Origin: Atrina japonica
Lineage: Eukaryota; Mollusca; Bivalvia; Pterioida; Pinnidae
Direction of reading: 5' to 3'
Assembly: GCA_030159075.1 (NCBI GenBank)
Contig: BROG01000459.1
Span: 539,647-603,646, forward strand
DNA length: 64,000 nt
Shown here piece after piece: positions 36,332 to 48,959 of the stretch. A model generated the notes under the pieces. It was not told where the DNA came from and did no database searches. It was given only the letters and a program-made list of their open reading frames with translations. A program made the translations under genes and the position numbers. Every line of letters begins with the position of its first letter. Position 1 is the stretch's first letter.

Positions 36332-38229
36332 GATTCTGACAATGGCTCCAGCTTTAATACAACATGATGTGTTTTCATGCCGGATATATTTCTGTGTCAT
36401 GACGTCCATTTACATGTCAATGAACTTCAAATGTATTTGCATAAGTCTGTAGAATAACCTTAAAATGTACATGTAGCATTTCCCCATTAGTCAGTGACTT
36501 CCATAGCATCAGAATAATTTGAATGGGACCGTCAACTTTACACTTAAATCGCTCTGTCAATAATGAGTTTCACAGATGGGATTGCAGAGAAAATAAACAA
36601 ATATTATGGAGTTATAGGCTCAGCTCTGTCAAGTAGAACACCAAAGTATCATAAAGAACATGAAGAGCAACATGACATTACATTGAAAAATAATGTTCAT
36701 TACAGGGCGTGAGAATTACAGGAAAAATATTAAAAAGTGTGTTTGAATAACTGTGTTCTTCAGAAGTGCTATCACTTTTAATCTTGGGAGCCAGAGATTT
36801 GTATATTTTTTATACATTGTAGGACAAATTTAAAGTGAGGCTAAACTTGTATTTTTCTCCTCAGCTACATGTATGGGCTATAACAAGCATATACATGTAG
36901 GCATTGTGTCAAGAGACATTTTAAACAATAAATTTAGAATTTATTATACTCTGAATATTGGATAAGAAGATTTAAGAACTTAAATTTTTTTAATTGAAAT
37001 TAAATTCAGTCATATATCATTGAAAAAATATGTACATTTAAATGTATTCTGTTCTTTGTATATTATTTTTCCTGGAATTGTAGTGTTATTTTAGTGTCTA
37101 ATTTGTTCGCAAGAAATGCATTTTCAAGTGTGTTTGATAATTTCCCCATTAAATACATTTTCTAGGTATTTTGATGGAACATCTGTAAAATGTTTCCTAT
37201 CTGTACACGTAATGTAAGATGGTTAATCATTTTATTGATTAAGAGTGAACACATCGTGTTTTATCAATGGAAATGTTACTGTCATTTGCAGAGAAATGTT
37301 GAGCTGTAGCGTTTTGACTCTAAAACTATTGTTGTTATTACTTGTACATTCAACTATTTAATTTTTGTTAACTATTTTGGAATGATGCTAAACATTACAC
37401 ATTTTTTTATAATAGTGAAAAAGAAAACCAGGTTACTTTGTAAATACTAATTCTGCCTTTTGAACTAGCAGTGATAATAAGCAACAACAAAAACCGAGGC
37501 CCAGAAAATGTTTAAAATCATATTGACATACTTCAACAGTAATTCAAAGTTAAGATTCGAGATACTTGCTATTTGTAAATTAAACAAGAAGTACACAAAG
37601 GTGAATTGGAATTGTGGCGTATTTATTTGCATACCATTGGTAGAAAAAAAAGGTTGTATAACAATGACAAAGGAAGAGCTTTATCATGTTAAGGAGGAGA
37701 GTCTAAACTTACATGGTAAATGTTAGGCACAAGTTCTCGTGCTCAACTTTCATTGAGAGATTGTAAAGTTAATATTCTGATTTAAATTCTGAGAGAGAGA
37801 GAGAGAGAGAGACGGACTGACGTACTGACTATAGACGGTATGTGTAGTAGCTAAATTTGATATTATTATGAGGAAGATATGATTAAATGAATGAAAAGTT
37901 AGCCAGCACAGTGAATCCAGCTTAGTGGTCTATGTACAGAAACAACATCATGATCAGGGCTATTCTATACAGCATTGCAGTAATTATCAGATTTTGTTTA
38001 TGTCCCTGTTTCATTTAGGTTTGTTTTATATATCAATGGTAGTGTATATTTTAAGGTCATTTAAAAATAATTTGTTTGGTGCACCAGTAAATTTAAAAGG
38101 GGCAGTTTTTCCTATTTTTTTCTTTTGAATTTTCATGTATAAGTTGGACAAAATTTTGCATTTTTTATTTGAAAAAAGTGGGCAGAGCTGCCTGAAAAAA
38201 TGGGCTAGGTGTTTTTAGGTAGGTCACAT
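36332..38229. other. Intronic DNA; short (GA)n at 37791-37812
   Basis: No gene was recognised. A GA run of 11 repeats ends in GACGGACTGACG. Confidence 0.5.
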
Positions 38230-38410
38230 AAAAAACCAAGGTCCTGTGTCACAGTACAATGTAGGTATTGGTACATTAAAGATTCCTCACTGCTCATTGG
38301 CCGTAAGTGCCAAGTACAGGCCAAAGTTTGAAGCCCTTCACTGGCATTTGGTGACATCCCATATAAGTGAAAGATTCTTGAGTGAGATATTAAACAAGAT
38401 CTACAACAAC
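38230..38410 (+). mobile_element. SINE-A, 5' truncated
   Basis: The core and tail are present: AAAAAACCAAGGTCCTGTGT, TTAAAGATTCCTCACTGCTC, GTACAGGCCAAAGTTTGAAG, and a GAGTGAGATATTAAACAAGA tail with CAACAAC. The tRNA-like head is missing. Confidence 0.88.
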
Positions 38411-38921
38411 TGGTACATCACTTAAAACAAAAATGTTTTTTCTATTTTTGGCTTAATGTTGAAGTACATGTACAAGCACATATTTTAAATCACAAAGTTT
38501 TAGCGCACGATTACATGTAGATTTTGCAATTTTTACACAGACATTTATGTTTAAGATGCATAAAAGTTGTGGTGTGCACTATAATCATCAAGTTTATATA
38601 AATACAAATAAGTAAGAAATCCAGTAATTGTATATATATATATTTTTTATAAAAACACTAAATTTTAACTATTTAAAGAAATTTCAAGCTGTCAGATCGA
38701 GCTGTGACTGATGGAGAGAGCACCGAATATTGACTGCACAAAATTAATTCATTGTACAGTGTAATGTTCATACTGATTATTTTTATTCTTTTTTACACAA
38801 TCTGCAATAAATTTTCTTTGATGATAAATATGTATTTAATGTGCATAAAAAAGTATAAGTACAGTAATTCTCTCTCCAGGATTAGAGAAAATGTGAATCA
38901 TCTATACATGTACATGTATAT

Positions 38922-39208
38922 GCAGGCCTTTTTCTATAGCTTCCATGGGCCGAAATTCGGCCCCATTCCCAATGCAAAATACATGTACCTGTTTTTTTCC
39001 CTCAATTTGATGAAAAATAATCCCAATTTGATGATCATAATGAAAATAAATTATTGTAAGGGGAAATGCATTTTTAGAAAGAGTCTTACTCCATTTCATT
39101 TGGATTTCATGTGTGTAAACAATTTTTCCAAATTTGACACAAATTCGCATTAAAATTCCCTCATGTGTTACCTATGACATTTTCCTAAAATTGACAGAAA
39201 AAGGTCTG
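38922..39208. mobile_element. ~287 bp TIR element (GCAGGCCTTTTTCT family), copy 1
   Basis: Left end GCAGGCCTTTTTCTATAG, right end TGACAGAAAAAGGTCTGA, inverted over about 15 bp. The interior has CGGCCCCATTCCCAATGCAA and GACACAAATTCGCATTAAAA, shared with 57477-57776. Reading frames on either strand here are by-products. Confidence 0.8.
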
Positions 39209-40343
39209 ATACCTTCTTATCCATTGTTAATCTGGAGTAATAGGGGTAAATTTCTTGGTGAGATGTAAAAAAACATACAAAACTTGAGTTTTAAACTTGC
39301 GTAATAATCCTGGGGCCATTAGATCAAATAGTTACATCTTCATTTAAGTGTAGCTCATTTAAGTTACTGATAATATTGATTCAAAGTGTTTTACAGGTAT
39401 GTAAATAATATTTGTACACACATCCACATACTTTTTAGGTGAGACAGAATTAATAAATTGAAATTTTTGCCCCCAGAGCTAAAATGGATTTGTCATTAAT
39501 TTTGTGTATTATTCAAACAGTACACGTATATTACATTTAATAGGATAAGTCTACTGCATTGTTAAAATGATTTGGTATATGTGTGCTTTTTAAATTGAAT
39601 CTTGACTTCAAACAACTTTGGAATTTTCATATTTGAAAAATAGAATTAGGACATAGACCGACCTTTGACTTGATCAAGTTAGTACATGTGCAGTCAGGTG
39701 TTTTAATACTTTTTAATCACAAATTAAATAGTAAACTGTGAGGAAGTGCAGTTACTTATACTGAGCAAATCAAAATCTAATAACATGATTAATTGAATAT
39801 AAATGTCACATTTGCATGCATAAATTAAGCTAGATCAGCAAGGTAATACATACCTTGAATACATTGTACAATATGGTCAGCAAACTACAGACCATACACC
39901 ACTGCGTTTTCTCACCGTGTATTGTTTTTCTAAAACTTTAATTAATCAAATTTTTGTTGATTACAGTTTATGATATTATTGAATAGAATTTACACCTTGA
40001 AAATATGACTTTTAAAAGACATATTTGAGATTTTACTGATATTAGATAAAAAGTGATGAAAAGAAAGTTGAAAATTTCAGAAGATGAATCTACCAGTGCT
40101 GTTTGATAATACATGGATTTGACAGCAAAACATTTATTTCTCACAAACATGTTTGACTAAACACATTACTAAGTGTATTAATTTTCTGTTTGAGAATGAC
40201 TTTGACAACAATATATTTTTTGTTTGTGTATAGCATTAGACTTTACTGTACTATTTTCTGTTTGTGTATTTAAAATTGTGTGACTTTAGATGCTGTGTAT
40301 TATGCGAGTTTCTACTTTCCCCCTTCAAATCGCTACATGTATG
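39209..40343. other. Intronic DNA, nothing recognised
   Basis: AT-rich unique sequence leading into the minisatellite at 40344. Confidence 0.45.
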
Positions 40344-41307
40344 TAATGCTATTGTATGAGTTAGGATAGCAGTGTTCTGTTAGTTACTGTAGTACCACTT
40401 GGGACAGCAGTGTGCTGTTTAGTACTATTGTATCACCCGGGATAGCAGTGTGCTGTTTAGTACTATTGTATCACCAGGATAGCGGTGTGCTGTTTAGTAC
40501 TATTGTATCACCCTGGGATAGCAATGTACTGTTTAGTACTATTGTATCACCCGGGATAGCAGTGTACTGTTTAGTGCTATTGTATCACCCAGGATAGCAG
40601 TGTACTGTTTAGTACTGTAGTACCACTTGGGACAGCAGTGTACTGTTTAGTACTATTGTATCACCAGGATAGCAGTGTACTGTTTAGTACTATTGTATCA
40701 CCAGGATAGCAGTGTACTCTTTAGTACTGTTGTATCACCTAGGACAGCGGTTTACTGTTTAGTACTTCTGTATCACCTGGGACAGCAGTGTACTGTTTAG
40801 TACTATTGTATCACCTGGGATAGCAGTGTACTGTTTAGTACTTGTATCACCTTTGACAAAAAGTACTGTTTAGTACTATTGTATCACCTGGGACAGCCAT
40901 GTACTGTTAAGTACTATTGTATCACCTGGGAGAGCAGTGTATTGTTTAGTACTGTTATATCACCTGGGACAGCAGTGTCCTATTAAGTTCTATTGTATCA
41001 CCAGGGACAGCAGTGTATTGTTTAGTACTATTGTATCACCTGGGAGAGCAGTGTACTGTTTAGTACTAGTATCAACTTTGACAAAAAGTGTACTGTTTAT
41101 TACTATTATATCACCTGGGACAGCCTTGTACTGTTAAGTACTATTGTATCACCTGGGAGAGCAGTGTATTATTTAGTACTGTTATATCACCTGGGACAGC
41201 AGTGTCCTATTAAGTTCTATTGTATCACCAGGGACAGCAGTGTATTGTTTACTAATTCTGTATTACTTGAAACAGATGTGTTATTAAGCATTACTGTATC
41301 ACCTGGA
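40344..41307. repeat. Minisatellite, 37-38 bp unit, ~25 copies, with ~225 bp higher-order duplication
   Basis: The unit is GGATAGCAGTGTACTGTTTA followed by GTACTATTGTATCACC. A multi-unit block containing the unusual GACAAAAAGT variant occurs at about 40855-41025 and again at 41080-41250, offset about 225 bp and nearly identical, so part of the array has been duplicated as a block. Confidence 0.95.
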
Positions 41308-42272
41308 TGAATTGTACATCCCTTGTATTTATCAAAAACAATCTAGGGTGTACTCATACCATTTCCCATTCAACACAAAATGACTTGCCACCTGCAAGTT
41401 CAGTTAGTTGTAGTTGCCTGAACAGATATTAATTTAAACCAAGGGAGACTGAAGTCAATTGTGGTCATTTTCCATAGATATAAATGAAGCATATGTCAAG
41501 ATTATCATTCTGTAAATATATGTCAAATGTTTATATAGTATTAGAAATACTAAAATTAGAGTTTAGTTTTAAATAATATCAAAAGCTAACACTGATTTCC
41601 TTTTTTCGATGCCTGGTTTTAATGGCATAATCACAAATAAGTAATTCGGGTCGGCAGGTTGAGTCGGATCATTTGGTGGACGTGTATTCAGAGAAGTTGT
41701 AATCAGAGTTACAATGCATAGTATGTCAATAGTGCACCCATAAATCGTTGAGTTAATATAGTAGTTATTTGTTTAAGAGTGAATTTTATCTAAATAGTGA
41801 CAGGCGTCAACATCTGTCAAGATCATATAATTTAAATAACTTTGTATATAAGTGACTTGCCTGCGGGCATTTGCATTTTTTGTTGCGGTTGCAAAGGTAT
41901 ACCATGATTCTGATGAATATCGCCTCAACATTTGATAGTAATGGTTCACAAAGGATAGATACAAATATCGGTCTTTACAACTTGTGTACTACAAGTGTTG
42001 TAAAATGTCTACTGTGTTTTTAGGGCAAAATCCAAACCTTAGGTGATAGGAATACAAGTGTATTAATACTATTTAATGGTGCTTGTCTGCATTTTCTCAC
42101 ATGCATGAGTCCAACAATGGAATGTTTGGGACATTAATCACCTCACACATGCCTGGTACAAATAATTCAGTCATGTGTGATCTACCTCATGGTTATTGCT
42201 ATGATGAAAAGTAATAATAATCACTTTGTCAATGGGAAGTCTTACTTACCAGCTTGCAACTATGGCATATGC
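41308..42272. other. Intronic DNA, nothing recognised
   Basis: AT-rich unique sequence, no repeat family or gene recognised. Confidence 0.45.

Positions 42273-42321
<49 letters not shown>
42273..42321. repeat. (TA)n(GA)n compound microsatellite
   Basis: TA run 42273-42296 directly followed by GA run to 42321. Confidence 0.97.
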
Positions 42322-42414
42322 TTGAATAGTGATTTGAGATGGAGTTGAATGGTGTTTTGAGAAGGAGAGAGAGGGAAAAAGAAAATATTAAATGGTGTTT
42401 TGAAAGAGAGAGAT

Positions 42415-42611
42415 GAATATTTATTTTTTTCGCCAAACTCAACAATTTTTCACTTACATTGTAACACCGGCCTTCTGAAAGTAAACAATCAAACTTTCTC
42501 ACAAAAATCAGCGTACATTCCAGCTGGACCCGAACCTGCGATGACCAGAAATGAAAAGAGACTTCATTGTTTAAAGCCTGATGCTCTATCCACTTGGCCG
42601 TGGAGGCCCTC
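42415..42611 (-). mobile_element. SINE-B, reverse orientation, internally deleted
   Basis: Minus strand: GGGCCTCCACGGCCAAGTGG head, GCAGGTTCGGGTCC B box, TTTCAGAAGGCCGGTG, then a jump to ACAATGTAAGTGAAAAATTG and TTGGCG. About 50 bp of the consensus is missing. Confidence 0.85.
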
Positions 42612-42928
42612 ACAGTGTTTAGAGTGTACAGTTAGCTGTCCTCATCAGTGTAAGCATTATGATTCATAAAGTTAAATGGTCTATATATACTAAGTCAGAC
42701 ACTGATGTCAACTAAACATGATATATCAATAAAAAATAATACAGATATCCATTTAATAGTGCAAACATATAAATTGCTAATTTGACTTGAGCCTGTTGTG
42801 TATAGATTTCCCAGAGCTCTGGAAGATATTGTGAGTCGGATATTGGAAATTAGAATTGAATATCAGCAGATTTTACATGTTCATTTACAATATATTGTGT
42901 GTACTTATGTAAATCTCATGAAATATGT

Positions 42929-43159
<231 letters not shown>

Positions 43160-43507
43160 TATCTTATGCCCTATGTCAGATACATGTAGTAGAGAACTTG
43201 ATAATGAGAGCTTGTTTTCCTAAAACTAAATTCTTGATAAATTGCCATTTGATTATAAACATGTATTTTATAATCTTAGTAAATATTTAAAACCAATAAA
43301 TTGAAATCAAATATACAAGTACATGAAGGTTACAATTTTCAGTAGAAATTTTAAACCAATAAATTGATCATAAAAGACATGTCTGATTGAGTTAATATGT
43401 TTGTCCGAATGCAGAACATTTTACATAAAGAACACCCACATAGCTAATGTGTTGATACCTTTTCATTCTTCGGGTTAATGATTCCTTCTATATATCATAA
43501 TTGTTAG
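43160..43507. other. Intronic DNA, nothing recognised
   Basis: It contains two AAACCAATAAATTGA words about 60 bp apart; otherwise unique. Confidence 0.4.
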
Positions 43508-43594
43508 TTAACTCATTCACCCCTAAAGACTTGGACTGGTCTATGTCAGTGATTTATTGAAGAGTCTATTGTTCTTTAGGGGTTGATGAGTTAA
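43508..43594 (-). mobile_element. TTAA-MITE copy, reverse orientation, TTAA at both ends
   Basis: TTAACTCATTCACCCCTAAA start and CTTTAGGGGTTGATGAGTTAA end. The CACATTTGG part is shortened to GACTTGG. Confidence 0.92.
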
Positions 43595-44461
43595 CATATG
43601 CTGGTTTTAATATATGAGACAACTGGTCTCGAGTAGCATGTACCTGTGTAAGGTGTCTAACAGGTGAATAAAAAAAATCTATTTAGAGGAGTACATTTAC
43701 CTTGAAGTTTGTAATTATTTCATCAACTTGTGCACATTTTTTCCTCTAAAGTTCATTCGTAACTTTACATGTATTTTTAAAATGAGTTTCACTAAAGGTT
43801 GTATATTAACTTACCGTCTGAGCGTATGTCTGATCCAAACTACTACTAATTTCACACATAACTTACCGTAGATTAATGAGTAAACATATATTTATGACCT
43901 TTTGTGAAACTGTCATTGCGTACTTGTAAATAAAATTGTAGGTGACCCTCAACTGACATTTATATCTTGGTACCCTGTCCTATATACACTATTTGAGTTC
44001 TGGCGCAGTGTTTTAGAACTGTATAAATCACATGAAGCTGTTTTAACACTAAAACTGGCAGTAGAACTGGATCCTGTCGTCAGTTCTTTATGTCAGTCAT
44101 AAAACACCCACATCAAAAAATCATCAAAAGATACGAGAAGTGCATGTCTGTTATAACTGAACTTGATATCTTGAGTTTACTTTGTTGTACTATCTTCACT
44201 CAAGTTTGTTGTTGTTCTTTCTCCGACTTCCGTCATCCCTGATGTTGAACAGCCTGTTGTTGTACATATGTTATGTATCTCGCACAGAGATGCAAAAGTC
44301 TTGAAAGCCTTGAATATTTCGTGTATGATTAAAATGATTTAATTTTGAAAAAGAAAAAAAAACATAGAAATTAATTCAAACAATTGTCCAAAAAAATTCA
44401 GGTTATCTTTATTCTGCATATAATAAACTAATCAGGGCCGCAAGTGCATACATGTAGTAAG
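43595..44461. other. Intronic DNA, nothing recognised
   Basis: Unique AT-rich sequence. Confidence 0.45.
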
Positions 44462-44712
44462 TGGGGCCTTCATGGCCGAGTGGTAAGAGCATTGCGCTTT
44501 TAACCGTATACAATGTAGTCCCTCACTTCTAGTCAGCGCAGGTTCAAGTCCCAATGTAACCTACGTATGTTTATTAGTGGAAGACCGGTGGTCTCTTCCA
44601 AGGTACTTTGTAACCAACCAAGTTCTCTCCTAAATCAGTAAAAACTGGCCACCACCATAATGGATATTATTGAAAAATATGTGCGGTGTAAAATACCCCA
44701 TTCATAAAAAAA
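44462..44712 (+). mobile_element. SINE-B, full-length
   Basis: GGGGCCTTCATGGCCGAGTG head; CGCAGGTTCAAGTCCC B box; GTGGAAGACCGGTGGTCTCT; AAAACTGGCCACCACCATA; tail GTGCGGTGTAAAATACC plus an A-rich end. This copy best preserves the Leu/Ser-tRNA-like head. Confidence 0.9.
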
Positions 44713-45014
44713 GATTATATTGATATCTAGACATTTTCAACACCAGATGCACATTGAGCATATGTTCTGTAGATTACTGCTATATCTTGACATACTTATA
44801 CCTCATGTACACTTGTCAACGTGACCTGCGATACAACATGTAAATGTACTGTGTATAAAGCTGGAAAACCCCAGTTACATCTGGTGTGAATCAAATTTTG
44901 TTTAACTTTAAGTGGCCGAGCTTGAGCTGAAAGACTGTTTTCACTTCCTACATATAAAATACATATGTTGACATTTGCCATAAGTCATCTTTTACTTAAA
45001 AGGAAATGAGAAGC

Positions 45015-45016
<2 letters not shown>

Positions 45017-45047
<31 letters not shown>
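45017..45047. repeat. (TA)n microsatellite
   Basis: About 15 TA repeats. Confidence 0.95.
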
Positions 45048-45049
<2 letters not shown>

Positions 45050-45151
45050 ACATGAATGTGGAATGAACTCTAAATAACATTGATATATCAAGGAAGTACA
45101 CATTCAAACTGATAAATATTTGATACAAGTCTGCAATGAAATGTAGTGTTC

Positions 45152-45363
45152 CTTGCCTAGTGGTTAAAGTATCACACTTTAACTTATTCACCCCTAAAAC
45201 ACCTTTGGACTGCTCTAAGACATTGATTTACAGAAGAGTCCATTGTTTTTCAGGGATTGCTAAGTTAAACTATGAAGTCTCTAACCCCCCAATCAGCACG
45301 AGTTTGACCACTGCCCAGGCCTAAGCAGATTTTGTTAGAAAGTTGACCACAAGACGGTGAAGA
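45152..45363 (+). mobile_element. SINE-B 5' part, split by a TTAA-MITE
   Basis: CCTTGCCTAGTGGTTAAAGT head to CACACTTT, interrupted at 45179-45268 by a MITE, then AAACTATGAAGTCTCT, GCACGAGTTTGACC, AAGCAGATTTTGTTAGAAAG and a short degraded segment ending near 45363, where R1 begins. The 3' part reappears at 45789. Confidence 0.8.
45179..45268 (-). mobile_element. TTAA-MITE inserted in SINE-B, TTAA target duplication
   Basis: TTAA at 45179-45182 and 45265-45268 bracket the element. Other SINE-B copies read CACACTTTAAACTATGAAG across this point (for example 11987-12005), so the empty site contains a single TTAA. This defines the element ends and a 4 bp TTAA target duplication. Confidence 0.92.
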
Positions 45364-45760
45364 CCTCGTGTCATTTTATGTTACTGTTGATTAGAAATTT
45401 AAAAAATGTGATGTAACAGGAGAGAGAAACTAGAATTTGAGACCAGTGGCATCAAAACTGTACATACATTGTAGTACAATGTAGTCTTAGAACTCACTTT
45501 GTGATTTCCTATTGCTATTGCGTTGCCAGTTGATTATTGTTATAGTACTATCAGGAAGATATAGTAAAATCCATATAACCTAGCGGGGTGGAATCTTGTG
45601 AACCCTATGTTCACCTGGACGAGTTTAAGTTTTATGTAATAAAATTACACTGACTAGAGTAATCGTTCCTACTTGTCACCATAAATAAGAGAGTATCCAT
45701 TGAAGAATAATACATTTTTTTTTTCATAAGGATACGCCGCCCCACCATCTTGTGTGAACC
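45364..45760. mobile_element. R1 dispersed repeat, copy 1, inserted in SINE-B
   Basis: About 400 bp matching 51311-51751 throughout: GTAACAGGAGAGAGAAACTA, CCAGTGGCATCAAA, GCGATTTCCTATTG-like, TCAGGAAG.T.TAGTAAAATCC, GTGGAATCTTGTGAACC, and GAGTAATCGTTCCTA. It lies between the 5' and 3' parts of one SINE-B, so it looks inserted. No TIRs, poly-A tail or ORF were recognised; class unknown. Confidence 0.75.
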
Positions 45761-45788
45761 GAGGTTTGTAGTCGTTGATTTGTACACA

Positions 45789-45860
45789 GATTTTCTCCTG
45801 TATTAAAAACTAGCAGTCACCATATTAATGAAAAGTAGTTGTGTATGGCATAGAACACCA
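45789..45860 (+). mobile_element. SINE-B 3' part after R1
   Basis: ACAGATTTTCTCCTGTATTA, AAAACTAGCAGTCACCATAT and GTTGTGTATGGCATAGAACAC correspond to the SINE-B tail, collinear with 45152-45363. Confidence 0.75.
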
Positions 45861-45951
45861 TTAACTCATCAAACCCTGAAAAACATTGGACTCTTCTGTA
45901 AATCAATGACTTAGACTGGTCCAAATGTGTCTTTAGGGGTGGATGGGTTAC
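45861..45951 (+). mobile_element. TTAA-MITE at the 3' end of the split SINE-B
   Basis: TTAACTCATCAAACCCTGAA start; AATCAATGACTTAGACTGGT core; TTTAGGGGTGGATGGGTTA end. Confidence 0.92.
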
Positions 45952-47639
45952 AATTAAACAGACAAATGTTATGACTGTAAAGATGTAAGTGTGTTCTTGC
46001 TTAGTAATTAGGCATTGTTCATGAATAAACTAGGTTTGGGGATATTTCAAAGTAATTGGTCTGGTTCATTCTACATGTAGATTTTAAAATTATACTGGAT
46101 ATAATATATCTGTGAAAAAATTTATACATAGAATCAGTTTTAATTGCGATTAAATAAATGTATAGCCTGATATGAGAGCTAATGTCAGCAATGAATGAAA
46201 CATTAAGTTTTTAAAATGTACCTGTAAAATTATTGTCTTAAGGTAATTCTAAGTAGCACACATACTTTTTTTTTACCTTTAGAAATGGGTCATATCCCTC
46301 TCCTTGAAAAAGAAAAGAAAAAAAAAGAAATCTGCAATTTTGACTTTCTTTCTTTTCCCTGTAGTTAAGCAGTACTTTGTATTGTAGCTTACGCAAGGCC
46401 AAGACAGGTAAACAAAGTAATCACTCTCCTTGCTGTTTTTCTATTCTTATTCTTCTTTATGTTTAAGCATTATCCAAGAAACCATCAAGTACACCTTGGA
46501 AAAAAATCTGTATGTCACTTAGTGATTTATATACCTGGGTCAATAATTGTTAACCACACATTGAGATTGTTAGAATATGCCGAGAGCTGATGGAGGACCT
46601 TTTGGTGTCAAAGGTTAAGGTTCAAATTCCTTTAGGGTCAAACTCATTATAGTGCCAACATTTTACAACGTAGGTATGTGTTGAGTACATGGTTTGGATT
46701 TATCTGTAGCCATTGTATTTAATTTGGCAGACAGGTAATAAACTGACCAAACACTGAAACAAATAACAAACACTATCAGTATGGCAAACTTATCTCACAT
46801 GTTCACCTCAGTGATTGCAATTTATGTGTTTACCTGTGGAGTTATCCAGGTGTGTCATAGCTAATCAGAAATCCAGGTGTAGCGTAAACTGTAATACACA
46901 GTGGTTTATATTCATATAGACTTTGATTGAAAATACCTGTTGTAAAGGATGCAATAAATTCATTGTAATAGGATCATAATCTCCAAGATTTCATGCAAGC
47001 CATGGAAGATGTAGAATGCATAATAACGGTGTGCGTGTGTGTGTGCATGTGCATATATACCATAAATAAAGAAAACATAATAAATCCAAGATGTGAGATC
47101 AGTGGTATCAAAATGCTTATAATTATGTTGACAGTCTTTATTTTACATGTTTATTTTGCTAAAACTCTTGTACTATTGATAACTCATTAAAATGGAAACC
47201 CAAATTATTTTTTTGTATTTTGTTGTAAACATGTTTCATTGATATTATACAGTTCAAACAAAACTGTAAGTTACAATGCTGTAACATCTGTTAAGACTGG
47301 TTTTGTTTAAAAGTATATCAGCTTTAAAGTCACTTGTATGATACATGTTGTACTTGAGAAACTGCAATTCTTCAAAGAACAGACATTCATACATCTTTCC
47401 ACCTCAAAAATCACTTAATGTAACATGTAACAATGGTTACTGATAAACAATTTGATTAGGATATGTATGGTACCTGCTCTCGTAGATTATTTTCTCATGC
47501 GTTACCTATAGTTTGTAGATATGAAATATTACAGGTACATATTGCAAACATTATCTCTCTATATTCATCAACATTAATGATTTTTACATCTTTGTGTTCT
47601 ATTCTCTTGACAGTGGTTTACTTGTACACGTGTCTGTTT
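45952..47639. other. Intronic DNA, short GT-rich run near 47030
   Basis: No gene or repeat family was recognised. GTGTGCGTGTGTGTGTGCATG at about 47029-47049. Confidence 0.45.
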
Positions 47640-48840
47640 AATCATTTGACTCTCTTTCCATCTCTCTATCTCTGTCAGTTTGTCTCTTAAGTCTTTCTCT
47701 TTCTCTCTTACTCTTTAAGTCTTTCTCACACTTTGTAAGTCTTTTTCACCCTCACACTGTCTCTTTCTCACATTATCTCTAAGTCTTTCTCACACTGTCT
47801 CTAAGTCTTCCTCATGCTGTCTTTAAGTCTTTCTCACACTGTCTCTAGGTCTTTCTCAAACTGTCTCTATGTCATTCTCACACTATGTCCAAGTCTTATA
47901 CTATCTCTATATCTCTTTCTCATACTCTACAAGTCTTTGTCACACTAACACTCCTCACATTGTCTCTACGTCTTCCTCACACTGTCTCTAAATCTTCCTC
48001 ACACTCTCTCTAAGTCTTCCTCACACTCTCTCTAAGTCTTCCTCACACTGTCTCTAGGTCTTTCTCAAACTGTCTCTATGTCATTCTCACACTATGTCCA
48101 AGTCTTATACTATCTCTATATCTCTTTCTCATACTCTACAAGTCTTTGTCACACTAACACTCCTCACATTGTCTCTACGTCTTCCTCACACTGTCTCTAC
48201 GTCTTCCTCACACTGTCTCTAAGTCTTCCTCACACTGTCTCTAAGTCTTCCTCATACTCTAAGTCTTCCTCACACTCTCTCTAAATCTTCCTCACACTCT
48301 CTCTAAGTCTTCCTCACACTCTCTCTAAGTCTTCCTTACACTGTCTCTAAATCTTCCTTACACTGTCTCTAAATCTTCCTTACACTGTCTCTAAGTCTTC
48401 CTCACACTCTCTCTAAGTGTTCTTCACACTCTAAGTCTTCCTCACACTGTCTCTAAATCTTCCTCACACTGTCTCTAAGTCTTCCTTACACTTTCTCTAA
48501 GTCTTCGTTATACTGTCTCAAAGTCTTCCTCATGCTGTCTTTAAGTCCTTCTCACACTGTCTCTAAGTCTTTCTCAAACTGTCTCTATGTCTTTCTCACA
48601 CTATGTCTAAGTCTTATACTATCTTGATATCTCTTTCTCACACTCACTCTCACACTACCTTCTCTTCACATTTCAGTCTTTCTCATACTTTCTCACAGTA
48701 AATTTTTCTAACAACCTCAGTTTCTTTCTCAATCTCACTGTCTCCAAGTCTTTCTCACACTCTGTCTTGAAGTCTTTCTCATACTGTCCAAGTCTTTCTC
48801 ACACTGTCTCTTTCTCACACTATTGCCAAGTTTTTCTCTC
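47640..48840. repeat. Pyrimidine-rich minisatellite, ~22 bp unit CTCTAAGTCTTCCTCACACTGT, with exact 150 bp block duplication
   Basis: About 50 copies of a 20-22 bp unit CTCTAAGTCTTCCTCACACTG with variants (TTTCTC, AAATCTT). Block 47841-47990 recurs base for base at 48050-48199, offset 209 bp, including the unusual CACTAACACTCCTCACATTG segment. The plus-strand Ser/Leu-rich reading frame is repeat-derived. Confidence 0.95.
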
Positions 48841-48847
48841 CTAGTCT

Positions 48848-48849
<2 letters not shown>

Positions 48850-48939
<90 letters not shown>

Positions 48940-48959
48940 TAGATATATATATATATATA
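48850..48959. repeat. (TA)n microsatellite
   Basis: About 110 bp of TA interrupted near 48899 and by GATAGA near 48937. It sits directly after the pyrimidine-rich minisatellite. Confidence 0.97.

Noticed and set aside
38752..39153. 133-codon plus-strand ORF
   Set aside because: Its second half lies inside the GCAGGCCTTTTTCT TIR element, whose other copy (57477) does not keep the frame.
47463..48284. Ser/Leu/His-rich reading frames
   Set aside because: Derived from the CT-rich minisatellite.
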